From: Thermodesulfatator sp.
GTDB taxonomy: Bacteria; Desulfobacterota; Dissulfuribacteria; Dissulfuribacterales; QOAL01
Direction of reading: 5' to 3'
Assembly (NCBI GenBank): GCA_003978135.1
Contig: QOAL01000037.1
Coordinates: 1 to 5,542 of the forward strand
Length of the DNA stretch: 5,542 nt
Below are positions 1 through 4,431 of this stretch, one piece after another. A program made the translations under genes and the position numbers. The notes below the pieces were generated by a model. That model did not search any database. It was not told the origin of the DNA and was given only the letters and a program-made list of their open reading frames with translations. How positions within the stretch are numbered: the first letter of the stretch is position 1; every line of letters starts with the position of its first letter.

Positions 1-159
1 AAGGAACGAGGGCTTTATGCCTACAGGTTCCAGGGAAGAAGATTTGATGCAGGAGACAAGCTTGGCTATCTAAAGGCAACAGTACATATTGCCCTTGATC
101 ATCCTGAAATTGGCCCTGCCTTTAAGAAGTATCTCATGGAAGTAGCAGATAATTTGTAA
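1..159 (+). CDS. galU: UTP--glucose-1-phosphate uridylyltransferase, C-terminal fragment (5' end outside window)
   Basis: The reading frame is open from base 1 to a TAA at 157-159 and gives 52 residues. They carry the C-terminal GalU signature: an aromatic strand (LYAYRFQG), then GDKLGYLKA at visible residues 18-26, then a helix of the type HIALDHPEIGPAF before the end. In the bacterial GalU family this segment closes the nucleotidyltransferase domain, and its lysine belongs to the sugar-nucleotide-binding region. The enzyme makes UDP-glucose from UTP and glucose-1-phosphate in the cytoplasm, feeding envelope polysaccharide and glycogen synthesis. Only the end is present, so the start, catalytic N-terminus and promoter cannot be judged. 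priA starts 8 nt after the stop, which suggests cotranscription. The family assignment is by recognition; a different UDP-sugar pyrophosphorylase of the same family is the only real alternative. Confidence 0.88.
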   Translation, partial: KERGLYAYRFQGRRFDAGDKLGYLKATVHIALDHPEIGPAFKKYLMEVADNL

Positions 160-167
160 TCGAAAAA

Positions 168-2309
168 ATGGCAGTAAAGAGAAAATCAGAAGCTGATTCC
201 CCTGGGGAGAAGCTGGTGAGCTGCATTGTTCCAATTCACCTGAAGGGACGCCTGACCTACAGGTGGCCCTTTGATGAACCCCTGCCGGCAAGGGGCACAA
301 GGCTCCTCCTGCCCCTGGGCAGAAGGCGCATAGTCGGGCTCTTCTGGGATCAGGACTCTGAATTTCCAGACAGGCAAAAACTTAGAGACGTAATTGAAAT
401 CATGGAAAAAGAGCCCCTCCTGCCAGAGGGGCTTTTAAGTTTCATAGAATGGGCATCGTCTTACTATTATTATCCCCTGGGACCGGCAATTTCCGAGGCC
501 CTGCCGGCCGGATTTTTCTCTTCTACCCGGAAAGGGACAAGGGAGAGTACTGCCCGGGGCATCGGCCCGGGCAGGTCGCGTCTTGAAATAAAAAACTGGA
601 GCGAAAGCCACGTAGGTAAATTGAGCCATGAACAGGATGAGGCAGTAAGGGCCATTTCAGCAGCACTGGATACAAGACTGTTCAATCCCGTGCTGCTCTT
701 TGGTATCACAGGCAGCGGAAAGACCGAGGTGTACCTGCAGGCTGTAGAAAAATGCCTAAAAATGGGCAGAAATGCCCTGGTCCTTGTACCGGAGATATCC
801 ATGACAGGCCAGCTTGCAGGATGGTTCAGTGCTCGTTTCGGCCAGGGGCTCAGCATTCTCCACAGCGGTCTTACCAGGGAACAGAGAAGGGACCAGTGGT
901 GGGAAATAAGAACCGGGAAGTCGCGCATAGTGGTTGGAGCGCGTTCTGCCATATTCGCCCCGCTTTCGAACATAGGACTGATTGTTGTGGACGAGGAACA
1001 TGACAGCTCCTACAAACAGGCGGAAAAATTCAGGTACAATGCCCGGGACCTGGCCCTTGTAAGGGGCAAGATGGAAAAGGCCACTGTGATACTGGGCTCT
1101 GGTACTCCTTCCATAGCAAGCTATCAAAATGCACTGCAGGGCAAATACCGCCTGATAGAAATGAGATCCAGGGTTGGAAAGGCAGTACTTCCGGATGTTG
1201 AAGTAATTGATCGCAGGAAAGAAAAGGAAGGAAACAAAAAAAGTAAATCCTGCAAGAAACAGGACATGGAGTGGCTGTCGCCGCGCCTCAGGGAAGCCAT
1301 CTCTGAAACACTTGCCAGGAAGCGCCAGGTGCTTCTCTTCCTGAATCGAAGGGGCTTTGCCACCTATATCTTCTGTCCTGATTGCGGACACGTATTCAAG
1401 TGCAATTCCTGTGACGTGGTCCTGGCATGGCACAGGAAAAACAAGGCCTTTGTGAAGGACAAGACCCAGGATTCATTTGACACACCCGGGCTATTGTGCT
1501 GCCACTATTGCGGGCAGACTTACCCTGCCCTTCCTGCCTGTGACAAGTGCGGCGGCCAGGCGGTACGCGCGTCCGGCTTCGGCACTGAAAAGGTAGCTGA
1601 GGAATTCCTCCAATACTTTCCAGGAACCACAGTGGGCAGGATTGACAGGGATACGGTCAGCAGCAAAAAGCGCATGGAACGTGTTCTTCGCGCATTCAGA
1701 AATGGAGAAATAGACTGCCTGGTGGGAACCCAGATGATTACCAAGGGACACGATTTCCCAGGCTTATCCCTGGTAGGAGTACTTTGGCCTGATGCGGCAT
1801 TGAATGTGCCGGAATATTGTGCATCAGAACGGGCATTTCAGATTCTTTCCCAGGTGGCCGGCAGGGCTGGCAGAAGCAGCATAAGGGGAAAGGCAATGAT
1901 TCAGACATTTATGCCCGACCATTACAGCATTGTCTGCGCCGCCAGGCATGATTTTGAAAGGTTTTTCCAGCACGAAATCCAAAAAAGAAGGGAACTGGGC
2001 TATCCTCCCTTCGGCAGGATAGTAAACATCTGCTTTTCCGGGGTTAAAAAACTTTCAGTGGAACAGGCGGCACGAAACGTAGCCTCGCAGATAGATGGCA
2101 GATTCAAGAAGCTGGACAATTTCACAATGCTTGGTCCTGTTCAAAGCCCAAGGGCACGGATTAAATCAAGATACAGGTATCAACTGCTTTTAAAGGGCGG
2201 GATAAAGTCGGTCAGAACTGTCTGTTCCTGGATTGACAGCCGGCTTGATAGTCTGGTAACCAGTAACGTGAGAGTTGAACTGGATGTGGATCCGCTGAAT
2301 TTCATGTGA
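168..2309 (+). CDS. priA: Primosomal protein N' (replication restart helicase PriA), with reduced winged-helix region
   Basis: 713 residues. PriA is an SF2 3'-5' DNA helicase that binds stalled or recombined forks and reloads the replicative helicase. An N-terminal 3'-DNA-binding domain spans about 17-115. The helicase core follows: Walker A GITGSGKT at 179-186, DEEHDSSYKQ at 275-284 (Walker B), LGSGTPS at 309-315, GTQMITKGHDFP at 520-531 and the arginine-finger motif QVAGRAGR at 562-569. The cysteine-rich zinc region has pairs C403/C406, C412/C415, C445/C448 and C458/C461. The C-terminal domain shows GYPPFGR at 611-617 and ends with LDVDP at 705-709. All key residues are present. Only about 40 residues separate the N-terminal domain from the helicase, where E. 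coli PriA has about 100. Start: ATG 168 lies 8 nt after galU with no clear Shine-Dalgarno; GTG 216, preceded by GGGGAG, would remove 16 residues and match the usual family N-terminus better. Confidence 0.97.
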   Translation: MAVKRKSEADSPGEKLVSCIVPIHLKGRLTYRWPFDEPLPARGTRLLLPLGRRRIVGLFWDQDSEFPDRQKLRDVIEIMEKEPLLPEGLLSFIEWASSYYYYPLGPAISEALPAGFFSSTRKGTRESTARGIGPGRSRLEIKNWSESHVGKLSHEQDEAVRAISAALDTRLFNPVLLFGITGSGKTEVYLQAVEKCLKMGRNALVLVPEISMTGQLAGWFSARFGQGLSILHSGLTREQRRDQWWEIRTGKSRIVVGARSAIFAPLSNIGLIVVDEEHDSSYKQAEKFRYNARDLALVRGKMEKATVILGSGTPSIASYQNALQGKYRLIEMRSRVGKAVLPDVEVIDRRKEKEGNKKSKSCKKQDMEWLSPRLREAISETLARKRQVLLFLNRRGFATYIFCPDCGHVFKCNSCDVVLAWHRKNKAFVKDKTQDSFDTPGLLCCHYCGQTYPALPACDKCGGQAVRASGFGTEKVAEEFLQYFPGTTVGRIDRDTVSSKKRMERVLRAFRNGEIDCLVGTQMITKGHDFPGLSLVGVLWPDAALNVPEYCASERAFQILSQVAGRAGRSSIRGKAMIQTFMPDHYSIVCAARHDFERFFQHEIQKRRELGYPPFGRIVNICFSGVKKLSVEQAARNVASQIDGRFKKLDNFTMLGPVQSPRARIKSRYRYQLLLKGGIKSVRTVCSWIDSRLDSLVTSNVRVELDVDPLNFM
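204..218 (+). promoter_or_regulatory. Possible alternative priA ribosome binding site and GTG start
   Basis: GGGGAG at 204-209 lies 6 nt upstream of an in-frame GTG at 216-218 (Val17 of the long form). The ATG at 168 is preceded only by an A-rich stretch without a purine-rich Shine-Dalgarno. The first 16 residues of the long form are charged and do not resemble the start of the PriA family, whereas Val17 onward (VSCIVPIHLKG) does. Both forms remain possible; the upstream start could depend on coupling to galU translation. Confidence 0.35.
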
Positions 2310-2330
2310 CAACTTGAGTGATAAAGGCTT

Positions 2331-2699
2331 ATGACAAAGGAACAAACCAGCAGTAACGGGGAGAAGAGCCCTAACACCAAACAAGAAGCGCCAGGCTTTA
2401 CCTGGGAGGACAAAAAATTCATTGCTGCCATGATTGTTGTGGCAATAGGATTCAGCATCAGGGTTGGGGAATTTCCAGGATGTGTCCTGGCATCTTTGAG
2501 ACAGATGCTGTCTGCATTTGTATATGGCTTTGGCATCGTCTTCCTCTTCATTGGCATGACCAAAAAGACCTTCAAGTATAATCCCACAAAGGTAAAGATA
2601 GTACGGTGGGCAGTGGCACTGGCAGCCATTTTTGCCTTTAGCGAACTGCTCCACGAGGCATTTCTTGTATTTACCGGCCAGATACCTCCACCAAAATAA
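2331..2699 (+). CDS. Small integral membrane protein of unknown function
   Basis: 122 residues; I do not recognise a family. The first 25 or so residues are hydrophilic (rich in K, E, N, S) with no signal peptide. Three hydrophobic segments follow: about 29-43 (KFIAAMIVVAIGFSI), about 58-76 (around FVYGFGIVFLFIG) and about 89-115 (VRWAVALAAIFAFSELLHEAFLVF). The third carries internal Glu and His residues (SELLHEA), unusual for a plain anchor and possibly a functional polar patch. The protein ends in a proline-rich tail (PPPK). The ATG is the first start after an in-frame TAA at 2322-2324. The site ahead of it is weak (AAAGG, 3 nt spacing), so expression may rely on translation arriving from priA, which ends 21 nt upstream. 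It is probably the last gene of the galU-priA transcript. Its stop codon touches the terminator of the convergent gene. The coding call rests on length, membrane periodicity and operon position. Confidence 0.75.
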   Translation: MTKEQTSSNGEKSPNTKQEAPGFTWEDKKFIAAMIVVAIGFSIRVGEFPGCVLASLRQMLSAFVYGFGIVFLFIGMTKKTFKYNPTKVKIVRWAVALAAIFAFSELLHEAFLVFTGQIPPPK

Positions 2700-2722
2700 A
2701 AAAAGGCGGGACCAGCCCGCCT
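2698..2722 (-). terminator. Rho-independent terminator of the convergent secreted-protein gene
   Basis: A 7-bp GC-rich stem (AGGCGGG at 2704-2710 with CCCGCCT at 2716-2722) encloses the loop ACCAG. On the minus strand the stem is followed directly by a run of seven T (2704-2698), the first of them paired in the stem: a textbook intrinsic terminator about 30 nt after the stop of the minus-strand gene. Read on the plus strand the hairpin has A residues before it and no U-run after it, so it should act mainly on the minus strand. The T-run overlaps the TAA stop of the plus-strand membrane-protein gene. Confidence 0.85.
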
Positions 2723-2729
2723 CACTAAC

Positions 2730-2754
2730 AAAGATTTCACGTATCTTTTTATTT
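2730..2754 (+). terminator. Weak candidate terminator for the galU-priA operon
   Basis: A 6-bp AT-rich stem (AAAGAT at 2730-2735, ATCTTT at 2743-2748) with a 7-nt loop is followed on the plus strand by TTATTT. It is placed correctly after the plus-strand operon, but the stem holds only one G-C pair and would be unstable. Part of the work may be done by the neighbouring GC hairpin at 2704-2722. Confidence 0.3.
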
Positions 2755-3130
2755 ACTTTCCACCGTGCATCAGGCTCTCACCGGTATCCTTCAAGCCTTC
2801 CACGGCCTTTTTGTGCTTTTCAACATCGCCCTTGACTGCCTCAACTTCGCTTGTGGCATTGCCCTTCATCTCCTCAGCCTTCTCCTTGGTCTCCATGGCC
2901 TTATCCACAGTCTCACTTGAAGGAGCAGCAGTATCTCCAGCTACTTCGTCTATTTTCTTGTTTGCAGTCTCGCCTGCCTTTTCCACGCCTTCATTGACCA
3001 TGCTCTTGGCATGTTCCTTGGCAATACCCTTCATTCCAGACATCAGCCCTTCATCACTGGCTAAAACCGGGGAACAGATAAACATTGCCATGCCAAAAAT
3101 TACAGAAACTATCAGTGCTGCCTTTTTCAT
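2753..3130 (-). CDS. Small secreted, charged, helical protein of unknown function
   Basis: 125 residues. The N-terminus is a clear Sec signal peptide: MKKAA, a hydrophobic core to about residue 20, then PVLA at 21-24 before SDEG, predicting cleavage after Ala24. Cys19 is not in a lipobox, so a lipoprotein is unlikely. The mature part (about 100 residues) is dominated by Lys, Glu, Ala, Met and Val, with only the signal-peptide cysteine, no aromatic residues and long helix-forming stretches (about 30-66 and 75-115) separated by a DTAAPSS linker. This composition recalls periplasmic LEA-like or apolipoprotein-like helical proteins, a resemblance in character only. The start is secure: AGGAGG lies 6 nt upstream of the ATG. 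It appears monocistronic, with its own candidate promoter at 3171-3197 and terminator at 2698-2722. The good signals suggest solid expression. The role is unknown; a stress or envelope function is a guess. Confidence 0.85.
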   Translation of the reverse strand: MKKAALIVSVIFGMAMFICSPVLASDEGLMSGMKGIAKEHAKSMVNEGVEKAGETANKKIDEVAGDTAAPSSETVDKAMETKEKAEEMKGNATSEVEAVKGDVEKHKKAVEGLKDTGESLMHGGK

Positions 3131-3136
3131 CTTTCT

Positions 3137-3142
3137 CCTCCT
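3137..3142 (-). promoter_or_regulatory. Strong ribosome binding site of the secreted helical protein gene
   Basis: The minus strand reads AGGAGG, then AGAAAG, then ATG: a full consensus Shine-Dalgarno at 6-nt spacing, the best in the window. It fixes the start at 3130. Confidence 0.88.
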
Positions 3143-3170
3143 TTTTGTTCAGGAAATAATTTAGACAAAA

Positions 3171-3197
3171 TTTATAAGATATATCGTATCTGGTCAA
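3171..3197 (-). promoter_or_regulatory. Candidate sigma-70 promoter of the secreted helical protein gene
   Basis: On the minus strand TTGACC (3197-3192) is followed 15 nt later by TATAAA (3176-3171), each matching the consensus at five of six positions. The spacer is 1-2 nt shorter than ideal. The expected start is about 30-35 nt before the ATG, giving a short leader with the Shine-Dalgarno. The spacer contains a 5-bp inverted repeat (AGATA, TATCT) that could be an operator, but the region is AT-rich and such repeats arise easily. Confidence 0.5.
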
Positions 3198-3359
3198 TTA
3201 AAATATTATTTCACATTTTGAACAACACACCAAGCCAGAGATGTGCGAAAACATATAACATTAAAAAACGGTGCCATTCCCTGTTTGCCCCGTTCACTTC
3301 CGTAAATGTGGAATATGCTCCTTACCTCTTTTACCTTTATGAGCTAACGGCTCCGAACA
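3198..3359. other. Noncoding spacer, AT-rich, no supported gene
   Basis: Together with the element that follows, this belongs to about 600 bp without a convincing gene. The segment is AT-rich up to about 3270. A plus-strand reading frame at 3218-3445 is open but has no Shine-Dalgarno, no recognisable family and runs into the inverted-repeat element. A small hairpin (GAGC at 3341-3344, GCTC at 3350-3353) lies just outside the left terminal repeat. I see no tRNA or known structured RNA. Confidence 0.5.
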
Positions 3360-3391
3360 GGGAAGAGCAGTTTCTTTCAAGATTTTACCAA
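3360..3391 (+). repeat. Left terminal inverted repeat
   Basis: A 32-bp arm beginning GGGAAGAGCAG and ending TTTTACCAA. It pairs with 3646-3675 over almost its whole length. The inner boundary is sharp: after ACCAA the arms diverge (GGGGAAACC here against CAGCCGCTG in the other arm). Confidence 0.85.
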
Positions 3392-3409
3392 GGGGAAACC
3401 AGGTTTAGC

Positions 3410-3518
3410 GTAAGCGCTCACAGGACACCGCATCTGCTGCGTTAGCGGGCACTTGAAGTACAGATAGTACGTCTGCGCACCCGCCGCCTTGCATCTGCGG
3501 CACCCTGAAACCGCTTAC
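3410..3518. repeat. GC-rich imperfect palindrome (REP-like hairpin) inside the inverted-repeat element
   Basis: A series of nested complementary blocks defines one long hairpin of about 109 nt: GTAAGCG (3410-3416) with CGCTTAC (3512-3518); CAGG (3421-3424) with CCTG (3504-3507); CCGCA (3428-3432) with TGCGG (3496-3500); GCGGG (3445-3449) with CCCGC (3480-3484); GTAC (3458-3461) with GTAC (3467-3470), closing the 5-nt loop AGATA. The blocks between the outer three arms are symmetrical internal loops (4x4 and 3x3), as in a real folded structure. GCATCTGC occurs twice in direct orientation (3430-3437 and 3491-3498). From memory, similar phrases (CGCATCTGCTGCGTT with a GTACGTCTGCGC-type core) recur as dispersed intergenic repeats in delta-proteobacterial genomes, but I cannot verify copy number here. 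It could be a REP or BIME unit, a hairpin of an RNA, or a single-strand transposition substrate. Confidence 0.6.
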
Positions 3519-3645
3519 TGGATGGAATTACCACAAAACTCTGTGATCATTTACCCTTTGAGGGGGTGACGGTTTATCTGCATTTAAGTTTGTAAGATTG
3601 TCCAGGCATGTATCCAGAAACAGTATGTAACCCGCACAGCGGCTG

Positions 3646-3675
3646 TTGGTGAATCTTGAAAGAAATGCTCTTCCC
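3646..3675 (-). repeat. Right terminal inverted repeat
   Basis: A 30-bp arm that on the minus strand begins GGGAAGAGCATTTC and ends ATTCACCAA, the inverted copy of 3360-3391. An 11-bp perfect palindrome (ACAGC, G, GCTGT at 3636-3646) abuts its inner end. Confidence 0.85.
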
Positions 3676-3706
3676 AAGGCATGAGGACAAACAGACAATG
3701 CCCTCC

Positions 3707-3738
3707 ATTAAACTACACCATGGATATTCAAGTTTAAT
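3707..3738. repeat. AT-rich inverted repeat downstream of the LOG-family gene
   Basis: ATTAAACT (3707-3714) and AGTTTAAT (3731-3738) are perfect inverted copies separated by 16 nt. The repeat starts 4 nt after the stop of the minus-strand operon, where a terminator is expected, but the stem has only one G-C pair and no U-run follows on the minus strand. It may be a weak terminator or RNA-stabilising hairpin, or chance in AT-rich DNA. No better terminator for the recO operon is visible. Confidence 0.3.
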
Positions 3739-3741
3739 ATA

Positions 3742-4431
3742 TCAACATCCCTTGTTTCCCTGGACTGGTACAAGCTCCTTGATTGTTTCAATCACCTGCT
3801 CGGGATCGTCAAGTACATGAAAAAGCTCCAGGTCCCCGGGTGATATCATTCCATTGGCAAGAACGCTTTCCTCCAGCCATTTAATGAAATTCTTCCAGTA
3901 TTCACTGCCAACCAGGATAACAGGAAACGGCTTTATCTTTTTCGTTTGGATGAGGGTGATGGCCTCTGAAAATTCATCCAAGGTTCCATAGCCACCAGGC
4001 AAACACACAAATGCCACGGCATATTTTACCAGCATGACCTTTCTCACAAAAAAGTACCTGAAGTCCAGGCTTATGTTGGCATAGGGGTTGGGGTGCTGCT
4101 CATGAGGCAGCTTTATATTAAGGCCGGCAGAAATGGCTCCCTCTTCCCATGCCCCCTTGTTTGCAGCCTCCATCACGCCGGGTCCGCCGCCAGTGATTAT
4201 TGAATAGCCCTCCCTGGAAAGACCTCGAGATATGGTTTCAGCCAGCTGGTAATACGTATCATCCGGTTTGATCCTCGCAGAACCAAAGATTGCGATGCCG
4301 GGATAGGTCTTGGCCATTTCCTCAAATCCATCTACAAACTCGGCAAGAATCCTGAAAAGGCGCCAGCTTTCCTGGACATTGAGCTGGTCAACAACGAATC
4401 GTCCTTCTATATCTCCGTTTCCATGAATCAT
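3742..4431 (-). CDS. LOG-family protein (TIGR00730 type; predicted nucleotide 5'-monophosphate phosphoribohydrolase)
   Basis: 229 residues with the Rossmann-like fold signature of the LOG family: FGSAR at 49-53, GGGPGVMEAAN at 81-91 and PGGYGTLDE at 145-153. The last two are the paired motifs forming the nucleotide-binding and catalytic pocket, including the arginine (Arg130 in YFFVRK is a good candidate) and Glu153. Characterised members hydrolyse the N-glycosidic bond of nucleoside 5'-monophosphates, including cytokinin ribotides. Older databases often call them lysine decarboxylases, for which there is no support here. The roughly 40-residue N-terminal helix region (SWRLFRILAEFVDGFEEM) is common in the bacterial subgroup. 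The start ATG overlaps the recO stop (ATGA), preceded by AGAGGG at 7-nt spacing, so translation is probably coupled to recO. The true substrate in this organism is unknown. It is the last gene of the minus-strand operon. Confidence 0.92.
   Translation of the reverse strand: MIHGNGDIEGRFVVDQLNVQESWRLFRILAEFVDGFEEMAKTYPGIAIFGSARIKPDDTYYQLAETISRGLSREGYSIITGGGPGVMEAANKGAWEEGAISAGLNIKLPHEQHPNPYANISLDFRYFFVRKVMLVKYAVAFVCLPGGYGTLDEFSEAITLIQTKKIKPFPVILVGSEYWKNFIKWLEESVLANGMISPGDLELFHVLDDPEQVIETIKELVPVQGNKGC

Larger units (their letters stand above)
3360..3675. mobile_element. MITE-like element bounded by ~30-bp terminal inverted repeats
   Basis: The two ends of this 316-bp stretch are inverted copies of each other. 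The left end (3360-3391) and the reverse complement of the right end (3646-3675) share GGGAAGAGCA, then TTTCTTTCAAGATT, then ACCAA. They differ by one inserted base after GCA, one inserted base before ACCAA and one substitution, so 29 of 32 aligned columns are identical. Similarity stops abruptly outside GGG on both sides, as expected for the ends of a transposable unit. The interior has no plausible transposase and holds a GC-rich palindrome (3410-3518). No target-site duplication is evident in the flanks (left flank ends CTCCGAACA; right flank begins AAGGCATGAG), so insertion is old, without duplication, or the unit is something else, such as a long structured RNA closed by a 30-bp stem. The inverted repeat is seen directly; mobility is inferred. 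Confidence 0.65.

Noticed and set aside
1236..1242. Run of seven A in priA as a possible programmed frameshift site
   Set aside because: The reading phase is AAC AAA AAA AGT, which does not place the classic A-AAA-AAG heptamer in the slipping phase, and the downstream frame encodes the conserved helicase in full.
756..1433. Long minus-strand open frame (225 codons) inside priA
   Set aside because: It lies wholly antisense to conserved helicase motifs of PriA and its translation resembles no known protein; it is a shadow of the real gene.
2180..2740. Minus-strand open frame (186 codons) across the priA end and the membrane-protein gene
   Set aside because: It crosses two plus-strand genes and the terminator, and its product is low-complexity. 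The plus-strand genes have the better operon context.
3218..3445. Plus-strand open frame of 75 codons in the intergenic region
   Set aside because: It has no Shine-Dalgarno, no family resemblance, unusual composition, and it runs across the left terminal inverted repeat into the hairpin. It is better explained as a chance frame.
3343..3446. GCTAACG and CGTTAGC as ends of an integron attC site
   Set aside because: The boxes do not fit the attC consensus, the pair spans the boundary of the better supported 316-bp unit, and a 7-bp inverted match is expected by chance in a region this size.
3676..3692. Target-site duplication flanking the inverted-repeat unit
   Set aside because: The bases immediately outside the two ends do not match at any length from 2 to 9 when the repeat edges are taken as 3360 and 3675.
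3198..3741. Known structured RNA (tRNA, 6S RNA, RNase P RNA, SRP RNA, tmRNA, riboswitch)
   Set aside because: I looked for their conserved sequence blocks on both strands and found none; the pairing seen is explained by the terminal inverted repeats and the internal palindrome.
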